NCBI GenBank assembly: GCA_013396915.1
Contig: VWZL01000260.1
Coordinates: 70,690-134,689 of the forward strand
Length of the DNA stretch: 64,000 bases
Source of the DNA: Stercorarius parasiticus
Lineage: Eukaryota > Chordata > Aves > Charadriiformes > Stercorariidae
Direction of reading: 5' to 3'
Below are positions 1 to 12,700 of this stretch, in pieces. The notes below the pieces were generated by a model that saw only the letters and a list, made by a program, of their open reading frames with translations, had not been told where the DNA came from and ran no database searches. The position numbers were made by a program, and so were the translations under genes. The stretch's first letter is position 1. Every line of letters starts with the position of its first letter.

Positions 1-1243
1 CCTCAATAGGTGTGAAAAATCAAAACATGACTATCTTCAGCTGCAAATGACAGCTCTGGTTTGCAGTACAGCATGTTGGTGCCTCCTGGGAATTACGGTG
101 CAGTTAAAGATACGCTGCTGAAGCTATGATGTCTCACTTTTCCATTAGGGGTCGGACATCCCTGCTGTGCCACAGCTCCCAGGGTGCCTTGGCGTCTCCC
201 GACATAGGCAGTCACCTTACACTGGGGAAGAGGTAGCTTGAAATAGGGCAGTCCGACTCAGAGAGGATAATATTCAAACTACACTGAATTTGAGCTGGAT
301 TTGCACCAAAAACACTAAAACGCTTTGGCTTTAAGGATTTTTTTAATGAAAAGTTGAAATTTAGTCTGGGAAACAATCGCTTTTAGAGGAAAAATAGAAC
401 TGAGCGACCACAACTAAAAATTCCATTTCCTGCTGAAAAAGTATCCGGCAAGAATTGCACTTAATCCTGCAAATAAGAAGTCTTCTTTGCTGGCAAAAAA
501 GAGGACATATGAAATTAAAAAAAAATGGCTTGCACAAAATACACTGGGGAGTATTGGTTTGACGATCATATATAATGGGAAGTCTCAGACTTCCATTCTC
601 TGATCCATCTTCGCAAGGGGCAGAGCTGCCTGCTTTAGAAATTGCTGCTGTTGCTTGAATCAGTTTTAGAGCTCATTTGTGGGGGTGGCAGGAGAAGAAA
701 TGGCCTTTGTAAAGTGGCAGTCATTTTGTCTGCCACCCCTTTTCTCAGTTCCATGAGCTATTTCTTCAGCTTTTTCATTCCTTTTGGACGTGGTATCGCT
801 CCACAGACGGCGCTGAACTGTGCTATACATGTAACAGTGCCCTTGAGTCCAATCTGCCCTGTGCTCATTTCGTTATCATCTGCCAAAGTATCTGGTTGCT
901 AGTTGCCACGGGAAGCTTGAGGAGAATAAATGACTTGCTTAGAGACACTGTTCCCACGGGCGCGAACAGGCAACAAACAAAACATTTCCCATTTCATCCT
1001 TTTCACACTTTCTTGCCAAATGTGCTGGGATATAGGATGAAATCTGCCCACCTTGTTCTCACCTGCAGCACCGCTGCTGAGCTGGAGGAGACCCTCTGCA
1101 GAGGTGCCTGTCCAAGCTGAGTGGTAGGTCGAGGTGGATTTTTGGAGTGACCTTTTCAATTCTGATTCAGTTCTGGGGTATGAGGGATACGGCAATGTTA
1201 GAGGGTTCTATTTTGTAAGGTGGTGTAAGATGAGAAAGAGCTA

Positions 1244-1273
1244 TCTTATGTGAGGGACAGGCCTCACATAAGA
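1244..1273. repeat. Perfect 12-bp inverted repeat (hairpin)
   Basis: The arm TCTTATGTGAGG (1244-1255) is followed by a 6-base spacer (1256-1261) and its exact complement CCTCACATAAGA (1262-1273). One mismatch outside the stem, two further bases on each side also pair. No flanking transposon sequence is recognisable, so this is an isolated short foldback. It could be a transcription-factor palindrome, an RNA hairpin if transcribed, or chance. Confidence 0.7.
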
Positions 1274-2690
1274 GAGTCACAGACTTCATGACACGGTATG
1301 AGCACTTTGGGGCAGTGCTCTGGTGGTGTTCACCTCGACCAAATGTAGCGTCCAAATTTGAGGTCCCTTTGCAGTCAGTGGAAGGACACTGGCACTTCTC
1401 GGTCGGCACCTCTCATGCTGCAGTATCTACCTAAGGTGGGATTTTAATAGTATCTCAGCTCCTTGGCTTGAGTAGAAAAAGTGCTTTCTCCTTTGAAGCA
1501 GCTGGTGAGTGACTGCTGTCATCCCTGGAGTCCCTCTCACCACTGGGCTGGCGGACTGGCATGCTGGAACTAATTAATCAAAGTGCCTGATTTAAGAGTG
1601 AGCCTAATCCACATGCTTTCATCTGGGTGCAAGTTAAGAAATGACAAGTGACTCTCCTTTTCCAAAGCAACTGACTACACCATCCATTTCAGATGTTCCC
1701 GCTGTGGTCTGCCTTAACTCCTGCTTCAGTTCTGTGAGCATTTCCCACCTCTGAAGGGCACTGGATGCTGTGCGGGCAGCGAGCTGGGGCACTTCCCGCA
1801 TCCATCTCCTGGTGGTGTTGGCCAGGACAGCAAGCTGCTTTGAAGCCCTTGCACTAAATATTTAATTGGAAGTGCAAAGATCTTAAGTTCGGTCCCATCC
1901 TGTGCATTACGTGATACTGAATGAGGGAGGAGTTATACATTAGGTTTTTTCTTTATCTGCTTGGACGGTCGCTTTGGAGATCACTAGAATGGTCCTAAGA
2001 AGACGGTGAAAAAGGCGGGAGAGTGTGCATCGTTTTCCTGGTGCTGAATCAGCACCTCAGGCTACTCAATATCAGCCCTCAAAGTGGAGCAGTGTATAGG
2101 TTTGAGTGGTGTTTGTTTTCTTTTTCCGTCCTGCGGCCAGTGAACAGATACCACGGCAGGTGCTGGCTGTAGGAAGTTGCCTGTGGATGGGCAAAGCAGG
2201 TCTGTGGCTGGCTGGGAAAAGGCAGAGCCACCTCCAAGCTCGCTTGGGCTTGTTTTGTGCTTTTGTGCTTGGCGGATGTCTCTGAGCCCGCATCCGTTCT
2301 CCACACCTGACCCCACACCGGGACCCTCTCTGCCGAGCTTCTGGCCCTACGCACCTACTCTGCTGGATCTGTTATCAGACACAACTTTATAGCTGTGACT
2401 TATATAGCTTGTGGCTTAAACCATATGGTCATTCTTTTATGTAGTATTTCTGCTTGCTTATTTTTCATTTTCCCACACCCACTCCATTTATTGTTGGCTG
2501 CTTTCCCAGCACCTTTCCTCCAGAGAGGGAGTTACATAAATAGATCTCTGTAGGCTTTAGAAGGCAGATGTTGATGGATAGATCTTCCCAGATAGACTGC
2601 AGAGCAGTGTGAAGTGCACATCACCTATGTACCTGCAGACATGTGAGTCACAAACCACGGTTCCCTGCAGCCGAGGAGCTTGATCGAGAC

Positions 2691-2724
2691 GACAGTGCCA
2701 CCGTGTTGACAGTGCCAACGTGGG
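2691..2724. repeat. Two-copy 17-bp tandem repeat
   Basis: GACAGTGCCACCGTGTT (2691-2707) is followed directly by GACAGTGCCAACGTGGG (2708-2724), with 14 of 17 positions identical, and then by a partial, degenerate third copy. This is a short slippage-type duplication in otherwise unique sequence, with no sign of function. Confidence 0.6.
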
Positions 2725-5600
2725 GCCAGTGACAAACTCTGTGTTTCAGCTGCTGCATCTTATTAAATGGTGTCCTGCTTTGAGTGATTAGTCTGTCTGC
2801 AATCACTGGGAATGAATGTAGGGCTCAGGGGGAATTAGGAATAATTGAGGAAATTAAAATCTGCATAATGTTTGCATTTTCCTCTTCATATGCCTTTTAT
2901 AATGATTTAATATTTATGTACCCAGTATCTGAAAACATGTGGTTGATTTGTTTTCTTCACTTAATTTGCTACTGAAACATTTAATTACATTTAAGACTAA
3001 ACACACTAATATATTTGCTTTGTATGGTTCAGTAAAACTTAGTAGTGGCACTGCAGCGGTCCTGTCCTGATTCCTCCCACACCCAGGGCTCCCCACGATT
3101 TTAAGGCAGCCTGTGGTAGGAACGGTTACTGCGCCGCTATCTCTGCAGGGTTAGCAGCTTGGTTTTAGAGAGGCTTCTTTAGGCTTAAATGTGTTTTAAT
3201 CAGAGCTAATAAAACCAAAATCAAGGTAAGGGTCCCTCTAGAGGAAAACTGGGAAAAGATGATCTCTGTAGCTGAACTGTTGGGGAAACAGGCATGTTAT
3301 CTGGAAAGGTGGGGGGGACATGCTGGTAATTTGAGGTTTGGAGGTCATTTATGGGGCTCGCTGGGGCACGTAGCAGGAGGAAGAACCCCCAGATTAGGTC
3401 GTCACTCCAGCAGTTGGCGGGTTGAGCGATGGGTGCCGTGTCTCTGTGCAGGGAGGGCCAGCTGACCCAGGGAGCGGGGTGGGGGGATGTGCTGCCACTG
3501 TGTAGCTCTGCATCACGACGTGAGGATGGATCTTGTGCTGGGTGGTGTGAAAAGAGGGTGCAGCAGGAAAAGCAGTTATTTGACTTGGTGTGTGTGTAAA
3601 TAGGCACGATCAATTAATAGAGCTGGCAACTGATGGCTTTGGATCCCACGGCCCTGAAGGTCCCTGACGGGGCAGCTGGTGGCTCCAGCTATTCCATCCA
3701 GTTCTTGGTGGGACAACCACATGCCAGCAGCCCTTGGGTCCACATAGAAACCACCACTGAGCCGCTCTGCTTCCCTGTGAGCTGTGCCCACAGCCCTGGG
3801 GCCTGGCAGGGCAGCCAGCTCATCTCCAAACCCGTATCAGTACAGCCAAGGGCAGCTAATAGCAAGAAATGACCCATAATCAAATCCCAGATGTCGATAT
3901 TTCCAAATTGGAAGAAATCTGTGTCTGGCCTGAACTTTCCAGCTCATGCTGCTTCCTGCAAAGCAGGGCACTAGCTTCCCCAGTGCTATTGCAAGGACTG
4001 TCCTTCCACGGCATGGGGGAAAGAGCCAGGAGCAACTGGAGTCCAAGTGACACCCCAGAACCCCCAAAAGTCATGGGGTACTTGCACAAAAGGGCCAATG
4101 TCTCTGAGGAGTGCAGCAAGCCACCCTGAGCTAGGCCAAAGTGCTGTACCTCCTCCCTGCTTCCCCTCCTCGGAGAGCCAGGAACTCCTCATTGATGTTT
4201 CTGGTACTGCAGTCAATGGGTCATTTACACCACCCACAACAGGAACAGTGGGGAAGGTCTGGTGGTAGTGGGATGATGCTGATAGGGGAGAAATACAGAC
4301 CCTTGGACTTCAGCTATGAAACCCTGAAGTTAGGTCAACCTAAGTCCACCTTGAAGACATTGACATTAGGGGGAAAAAACCCCAAACGGTCTGCATAAGG
4401 TCCTCACTGAGAGATGATTTTACCCATTTGGGAGGGGAGCTGCACCAGCAGTAAAGCCTCTCTCCATGCTTCAGAGTAGATGTTTGAGTGCACAAGAAAC
4501 CCGCCCGGGTGTGCATCCTTCCTGCCTGTTTTCATGGTGCAGTCTGGAGACGTGCCACATTCATTAGCTTTTGGACAAGGGAATGGCTCCATGTGCGACG
4601 AGGAAAATTCCCCAGGGCACTCACTGCATAAACCACTGTCTGGGAGATAAGACTGGACCTCAAAGAAGAAATTGATCTTCTCAGACCATATTATGTCTAC
4701 ATGTCTGAGAGCAGACAAGTGCGGAGACCAGGAAAAGCTCCGTGCAGGAGGTTTTCATCAGGCAGAGAATTCCGTGGGCAGATCGAGCAAGTTGGCTAAC
4801 GAGATAAAGGCACAAGAGCATGAGGAGCTGGAGAAACACAGTAAGGGAGGATGGGAGGCATGAGGCTGGATCAGGGTGCTGAGACAGAGGGGATTTCTGG
4901 TACAGGCTGGCTCTGCTGTGCTAGACATCCTGAGAGAATACTCCCAGACAACACCCACTTCGTGGAAAAAAATGTGGGTTGGGTGCTGGCATGCCAGACA
5001 CAAAAATGTATTACACTCCAGAAAAATGTGCTCTCCAAGGGACTGATTAGAACCGTAATGGGACCTCTCCCATCCACATATTTTTTTAAAAAAACTGGTG
5101 AAATGAATCTGACCGGTTGTGGACATCTCCTACTTTGAAGTCTGTTCCTCTTGGATGTGGAAGTGGTACACATTTGATGTAGCAAAGGGAAAGCTTGTGT
5201 ATCATCAGCCTTTAAGTAGTTAATGTTGGAGAGAATTTTATTGTAACTTACTAAATTCTCTCTCTTTATGGTTCATCCTTCCAACACTTTCTGTGTGTAA
5301 AAATTGCTCTGCTTAATCCCCTGTGGGATCACATCTTCTGTTTCTCAAGACCCCACTCCGTTGCGCTCGGCTATAAAAACACTCATCCCTCTCCACACCT
5401 CACTTCCCACAAACTCCCACACTTTTAAAAACCAGTGGTCCGTGAAACTCATCCTGAAATTGTAAAATAAGACTGCGAAGCTTTTTTTTATTTTTTTTTT
5501 CTACCTTCTTTTATGCCAACTGCTATATCAAGATGAACTGTCTTTGTAGTGGCAGAACTGTGCCTCTTCCAGGCTGTGACCTCAGTGGCACTTGTATAAC

Positions 5601-5644
5601 GCATGATTCTGCATATGCTAATGCATGATTCTGCATATGCTAAT
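5601..5644. repeat. Perfect 22-bp tandem duplication with POU/octamer-like motifs
   Basis: Two identical 22-bp units abut exactly (5601-5622 and 5623-5644), and the array is followed by GCAATG. Each unit contains the self-complementary core GCATATGC followed by TAAT, so ATGCTAAT, one mismatch from the octamer ATGCAAAT, occurs twice. The core matches 9 of 12 positions of the POU-dimer MORE palindrome ATGCATATGCAT. Binding by POU factors is inferred from motif similarity only. The identical copies suggest a recent duplication or constraint. Confidence 0.75.
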
Positions 5645-8600
5645 GCAATGTTTCATCAACACATTTGAATTTGCTTCGGCCTCTTATTTTCTTTGGCTGT
5701 ACAGGACTAGGGTTTCAAAAATCAAGTCACCTTCCAGTAGTAACATGAAGACGTTCCAAGGACAGTCATGGAGAAGGTCTGCTAGCTGAGAAGGTGCTGC
5801 GATGCTGAGAACAGTCTCGCTTTAGTCTATTACTTCTTGACCTGCTCTGTTTTCTAACTAGAGAAAAAGGTTGTTTCATACCCCATTAAGAGCACAGCCT
5901 TGGTAGTTACAAGGGAAACCTGGACCTAGGTTAGAGAAAGGGAAAAGCGTAGGCGGAAAGAAAACTCTTTGGATCATATTCAGATGGATATTCTGCTTTC
6001 TTACCGTTTGTCTTTTTCTTCTGGGGTCTTGTAACTGTAAGTCGTCAAGAAGCTGCTTTCAGGGTTTGAATTTTGCCGCTGGCTTTTGGGCAGTGAGATG
6101 AGAGGGAAAGGAAATGTGTTTTTTTTCCCCTGCCATAACTCACCTGATGTTCAGAGAGGAGCAAATCAAGGAAGGAGCTCAGTTTTCATGGAGCTGGACA
6201 TAACTCCACGTCAGTGGAAAGAACTGTGCTATCTTATAGCAGGAGAAGAGCCCCTGGGAGCCCTCACGGTAATGGGGGCCTGGAAGGAAAGCTTGAGTCA
6301 CTCAGCCCCGTCTCCTTCTGCTGTCGTCACCACATCATACGGACCTTTCACACACCGATCACGTTCCATCGTAAAAGTAGATAGTGGTTTTGCCCCTGTT
6401 ACTTGTATTATGTGGCCGCTTGAAAGCCTCGGTTCTGACGGTGGGGAGAATACAAGTTCCACTGTGCTGACACTGGAGAGGGTTTTTAAAAGGAAAATTG
6501 CCATATACCATAACTGGATAGCAGCAGCCGTAGGATTTATGACCTATGGGTAGGTGGTGTGTGCACAACGCTAACATCCAAGGTGATCAGGAAAACAGGG
6601 TTAAATTACGTTTTATGGATGGCATAGATAAAATTGTGTCCCTCAAACTAGTTTCAGGCTTGGAGATGTGGAATCTGAGTTAAGTGACTGAGGCATGACT
6701 AAGTTTTGGTCATGCTAGAAATGTTCCAATGTTTGGTAACCACATCAGAGAAAAATGGAACTCTGAAGGCCCTAGCGGGTTGGATCCCAAATGCAAATGC
6801 AACCACCTAACAGAGCTTGAATGCAATCATCTCAAGTGTTTTTTTAATGCTATCCCAAGCGTTAGTGTGAACAAGACCCTAATTGCAACACTCCGATTCC
6901 AGACATATTTTGTTGTTCCTGAAGGCTCTATTTTTATACAAATACGTAAGTGAAGATTTGAAAGCGAACTGCTCTGCTTTGCTCTACTGATGTGTTTGCA
7001 GTTTGGCATGTATGACCTATGTGATGTGTATGTTGTTTTTGTCTTCTTTTCTGGGGCTAAAAAGTGCAATTAAATCCATTTAAATGATCACATTTAAGGC
7101 AGATTCATTTGATGAGAATTGCTGCAGGAAATTTTGCAAAGGAGAGAAGAGCATGGACTTGAACGTAAGAAATGAGGTGGTGCTCCAAAAAAACCTGGGA
7201 AGGTGAAGTGCCAAGGTGGTTCCCCCTATTATAAATACCACATTGACACTATTAAAGGGAGTTGGTGCAGTATTTGCACACCAAATAGGCACCGCTTACT
7301 GAGATGCAGATTGCATTGGAATCAATATTAAAACTTTGTACTTGAGGGGGAGGAGACAGATTGAGATAACGGTCGTAACACGATTTCCTACATTGGCAGC
7401 AAGTCAACCACAAACTTAAGATTCGTTCTGAGTAACATTCATTATTAGCTTACCCCAGAAACAATGTGAGAATTCCTCCATAACCAGAGAGTAGGCATAG
7501 TGCATCATTAACCGTGATGTCAGCCAAAAACTCAAGCACAGCAAAACGGCCTGATATTTAAAGCAAATGGGTCACAGACTGAAACTCCCAGTATGCCTGT
7601 CAAAAAGAGCGAATTATTTACTCCTTAGGTAGTTTTAATATGTAAGCAGATATGCCATAATGCAAGGTGAATTTACAAAGAAAATAGAGTGCACTGTATT
7701 TAGATTAGAGGCCAAACGAACTGCTGGGATAACTGTTGGTGTCGCACCCACTTACCGGCGAGTACGCCTCAGAACTGCAACTTGGACACAAATATTTCGT
7801 TTAAAGCTCTCCATGTGCTCACTCTTTCTTGGCTTCTCCCTGCTCCTTTAGCTTTTGTCACACTTCTTGCTGTGGCTGCTCCCTCAGTGATGACAAAGAG
7901 GCAAGGTGGATGCCACGCTTCTCCCAGGAGCAGGTATCCTGTGCGTAAACTGAGCTAACTCGTGAGTTTATTTTCCACTCTGTGGTGGTATTTGGATACT
8001 CAGTGCTCTAGACAAGGGCTGCCTGTGCCCTGGGTCCTTTGGGAGAGAAAGGCTGTTCATCTCCGTGATGGAGGAATGCTTTAGGATAAGGAGGAGCCCC
8101 TTATACTCCTTGCCCTTGCAAGTATAATGTTTGGTTGAACTCCTCATGGTCTCTTTTACTTTTCCACTGGTTTACAGACCCAGAGACGCACAAGTGCATG
8201 CGTACAACCTGTTGTAAGCAGCATCCTTTTCAGATCCTTCAAGTTCCTCCTTTCTGACCTGCAGGAGACGGTGCTGTTAGTGCTACGTGCCTGCCTGGTG
8301 CATTACAACATGGCTCATGGCACCAGCATTCTTATCTCTCTGTAGGACCGCGGTGGCCACACACGTCTGCTGCGGCTCTGAGGGCTCCCAGGACCGCTGA
8401 TCAATGGTGCCTGTGGAGGAGGACAGTCCTCCCAACAGGGACTGGAGTGACCTTGGGAAAGAAGGGACTGAAAAAGTGGGAAACGGGGCTCCCTGCATCA
8501 AAACCAGTGCCAGAGTGCAGGAAGACAGGCATTCCAGCTTGCAGACTGGCAGCCTCTCTGGAAGTTTTGTGTTTGCCCAGTGCAATGGCTTACTTACAAG

Positions 8601-9582
8601 GAGTTATTAGTTTGCTCTTGCTGTAGCAGGACAGTAGTTCCTTCTCTTTCCAGGAGAGAGTAGAGGCAAGTGCACACAGATACACGCCCCCACACCCTTC
8701 AATAGTAAAATATGCATTTTTACCTTATTCTTTTTTTTTTTTTTCCAAACGATTATCCTGGCTCTCACTCCTCCCCGTATCTTCCCTGCTTTGCTCCGCA
8801 CATCTCCTCCAAACCACCTCCATCTTTCATTGCCTCTAACAGATGGAAAAGGGCAAGAAGATTTATGGGCTCATCACCTCCCCAAGGCTTGAGAGGGTCC
8901 TCACCAGTGGATGGTGTGGCCGTGGCATCTGTCACCTGTGGCTGCAGAAGTGTTCCAGTCAGGTTTTTTTTCTTTTGCCTGGAAAGGCAGGATATGGTGT
9001 AGATACAGGATGACAGACTTTATTTTCCCAGTGCATGAGCAATGATATACATGGCAGAGAGCAGGCTATTTAACAGGAGATTACTTCATGTCTATCTTCA
9101 AACTCCATAACATTAAGAAAAAAAAAGATCTTAAAAAAGGAATAAGGAATGATTTACTGTGGGGAGATAGCGGGAGTGTGTGACCTCTTTCTGGTGCTGA
9201 AAAATATATAGACAAAAGACTTTCAAATGGGATGGGTTGGTGATTTAAGATCTTACCCCAACCCAAGAGCCCATCATGATATACTTTTTGAATAAAGGGG
9301 AATTTTCAGCCCTTCCGAAAGCCAGGCCTTTTAAGAGGCTTCACATTTGGGCACGCAAAATGAGTAATGCAGAAACAGTATTTGCAACAGACTGTGTTGG
9401 TTAACCTGCCCTTGCTCTCCAGTTCTGCAGGATTTCTATTTTGGAAAATTGTTGCTATACATATATATATATACACATTTGTCATTTGCTAATCGGCAAG
9501 CAATTGCCATAGTTGTCCCCTTAGCAAATCTATTGATATATTTTCTGGAGGGGAACCGACACTGCCTTGCGTTGCTGAACTG
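5645..9582. other. Unique non-coding sequence, no gene seen
   Basis: I recognise no protein, RNA gene or transposon here. The 155-codon open frame at 6086-6553 (plus) has no recognisable domain, and the minus strand is also open across part of it, so I do not call it. A T-run near 8730-8750 and a short alternating TA tract near 9462-9474 are simple sequence. Confidence 0.55.
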
Positions 9583-9725
9583 ATCATAGAATCATAGAAT
9601 CAGAGAATGTTTTGAGTTGGAAGGGACCTTAAAGATCATCTAGTTCTAACTGTCCTGCCATGGGCAGGGACACCTCCCACTAGACCAGGTTGCTTAAAGG
9701 CCCATCCAACCTGGCCTGATCCCTG
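9583..9725 (-). mobile_element. CR1 LINE, 3'-terminal fragment
   Basis: Read on the plus strand, it opens with the tandem ATCATAGA/ATCATAGA motif, the reverse complement of the CR1 (ATTCTATG)n tail. Next come the CR1 3' UTR phrases for 'gttggaagggacctt', 'aaagatcatctag' and 'ccatgggcagggacacctcc', ending near 'catccaacctggcctga'. It holds only the 3' untranslated end, severely truncated at the 5' side as is normal for LINE insertions. It is close to the bird CR1 consensus as I recall it, so it is fairly young among the copies here. Confidence 0.93.
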
Positions 9726-12700
9726 ATCCTAGGACCAGACCCCCTGTAAAGCCTGTTTGTCTAAGTTAGCTAGAAGACAATATGGCAAAAGCAGTGTCGT
9801 TGCTTTCCCTAAAGCCTCAGTGCGGTTATGGACTTGACCCCTGCAGCTTCCTCCCTTAAACATTGCCATAGTACTACTATTTTTTGTAGGATCACTCAAA
9901 ATGAGTCCATTGACACCACCACATCAGCTTGTTTCAGAATCTCTTCTTCACTGCCATTATTTTCCAGCGCATCTCACCCCTCTCATCCATGATTTGAAAA
10001 TGACATAACTGCCACCTTCACTGCGTAGGCACCAACTTAATGTTATTTTACCTTCTCTGCATCCTGACGCATTGAAGGAAAGTTTCAGAGCCACACTGAC
10101 ACATTTCTGCTGTGAGGTTTGCTCAGCTTCCCTGCCTTACAAGGCTTCTTGTGGTGTCTTAGCAGCATCCACCCCGTGCTGCAGTGCCCGGATTTAGCTC
10201 CTAGAATGCTATCTTCTTTCATTGTATCTTCCTTTCCCATACTCTGTTCTTCCCTCCCCTCCCCCCCTTTATTTTATTTTGTTAATGAAGACAGGATGAA
10301 GCAGCAGGAGAGAAATCACCCAGGAGAAAGCATACATGAGCTGAGTACCCACCTGGTAACATTGATCTCTCGCACTGGCACTGAGTGTGTGACTTGTCAC
10401 CTGGTATCAACGCTTCGCATCATGTCACCAGTGAGTTAATCAATGTGAATCAATTGGTGCTCTTGCTTGTAATCCTGAAAATGGCTATTAAGGTGAATGC
10501 ATTGTGAGAGTGTATGTTTGCAAGAACAAAATGATCTTCTACCTCTCCAAACCAAGAAGCAAATGCCAGATGCAGCAATGCACCTAGTCTCTTACTTAGT
10601 AGAGCAGGTGCACATCTGTTTCTTGGCTCTGTTTGTCCAGGTCAAAAATCTCCTTGCCGACAGTGTTTGACCTGCGATATGTCTGCATTCGAAAACAAGA
10701 TTTTATTTTACTTTCGTAAGTTTAATTATTTAAAGTTTTCAATCTCTTCCAAGAGGTCAGGTATTTTTTTGGTTATTTTGGTAATTTGCTATAACTGTTG
10801 CTAAAAGTCATACATTAGCATTCTTCATGTACCTAAGTACTCTTGGCTATGTGTGAAGAGCCCAGTCACTTTGAAGTGGGTTTGGTGGGAGAAGATTATC
10901 CCTTTTATTGTGGTTTCCTTTAATGTAGTCCCATTGCGCATTATAGTGGTGTGGAACAATAACCATGACCTTTCCAGCAGTCACTGCAGAGCAGAGCAAT
11001 GGGCAGACATTGTGGCCAGATGTCCACTGCTCAGACAGCAATGAATGATGTAAATTTCTTTTGTGTAATGGATCTGTCGATAACATTTAACAAAAGATAC
11101 AGAGTGACAAGAGATAAAATAAGAACCTCATGCCGCTTTCTTTGAAATAGCTTGATGTCTCCAGGTGCTGGGCTGGAAGCAGAGCTGAGTCAAGGGCGTT
11201 GAGCCAGCGTAGGAGGGAGTGCTGACTCTGCTTTCAAAAGGTGGAGGAGTTGCTGTTTTTAGCAAGCATGAAAGCCTCAGTCGTTTTTCATTTTTTTGCC
11301 TTAGTTAGCCAGAATTGCTCCATGCTGACTGTCTCAGCAAGCACAGATGCTTCTGCAGAGGGGCATTTGAGGGGACGTGCTTCCAAGCCTAGGTCAGGCT
11401 TCTTGCCTGCTTCTCCTCCTATGGTCGTGTATTTTTGGGGGGAGAAGGGATTTGCTGACAGAAGTGATCTAATTGCTAGAGAGACTTTTGCTGCCAACAT
11501 TTTAGCATCATCAGAAGCAGGGTCCTTTGCTGAGGAGCCAGCGCAGGAATCCCTGCACCTCCTGCAGAGCACCGTGTGGCTGTGCCCTGAGATGTGTCTC
11601 AGTCAAACATCCCAGACACAAACCTTGGAAAACCAAGGGGGAAGGGAAGATGGGGACATGAATGCAACCTCCTCCAGAGACAAAAGTTCATATGGGGTGT
11701 GTGAGGTCACCAGCAAAATGAATCTGGTGATTTTCTGATACTCCTTAACGTGCCTGTGTCCACCCCAGAGACCCACACCATTTGTCACAACTGTCAATAG
11801 TGGTTCAGCGGAGGTCCAAGAGTTAAATAGCAAGGGTAAAACACATCAGGTCTGAGACCTGCCGGCAGAAGTGTAAAAGCTTGCAAAACGATTACCTGAA
11901 ATTTGACTGGCTTTGTCCCATGCTTAAAAGTCTCTAGGTTTCAGGAGTAGTAAAACCGACCAAATTAAAAAACAAAGTAAAAAAAAGTTAAGAGAGTTTT
12001 TAATGGAAAGACTGGCAGAGCCAGGGCTAAACTATTTTCACCAGGAGACCATTTGAGCTTTTCAATCTTCTCTGCCAAAGTTTGTTAAACTATTATGCTT
12101 ATTAACTCTTTTGCAATCCCTTCCTTAACTGTGCCTGAAATTTTAATGTTAAACCACTAAATCCATTTTACAACCCGAGATTATAATGTCAAAGAGGACG
12201 GATTTGTGCGTATAAGCACTGACCCTTGAAAGATGAGACATGAAACATACTTGCTTCCTTTGAGACTCTACCCTCGTCCTACATGGATCGGTGGAGGCAG
12301 GACTGAGCCTATGTTGGGAAGTGCAAAGTCCATCAGAGCAGAGGTACCACAGAGGTGCCGGCTGTAGCCATTTGCCATGCTTGATCTGAAAGTCCCAGCT
12401 CTGCTGGTGACTCTGCAGCAGCGGCTGTGAACATGACAGCACTGTGTTCCTAAACTTCCACCTTTAGTAGTGAAAAAGGTTTTTTTTTACAAAGGAGTAA
12501 AAGCAGGTGAAACGTTAAGGCACTGCATGTGGTTTCTATGTATTTAAGGTGTTCGTCTAAAGGTCTACAGCGAGACTGAGAGCACAATCTGAAAGAAAAG
12601 TGGCATGTTTGCATGCACGATTTCAAGCTGAAAGCAGGGATTACTAAATTGGATTCAGAAAGGACAGCTTCACAGAGGAAGTTATCAAGCAGTGGCTGCA

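Larger units (their letters stand above)
1..5600. other. Unique non-coding sequence, no gene seen
   Basis: No frame in this stretch resembles a known protein. The open frames are short (130 codons or fewer), occur on both strands over the same bases, and encode low-complexity or unrecognisable peptides. No transposon is recognisable by eye. The only structures I can support are a 12-bp perfect inverted repeat at 1244-1273 and a two-copy 17-bp direct repeat at 2691-2724. It may be intergenic or intronic; nothing here decides which. Confidence 0.6.

Noticed and set aside
6086..6553. 155-codon plus-strand open frame
   Set aside because: No recognisable motif, no plausible splice or promoter context, and minus-strand frames overlap it.
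11241..11738. 165-codon plus-strand open frame
   Set aside because: No domain or family resemblance, and the opposite strand is open for 94 codons inside it. The length is near what chance gives in 64 kb.
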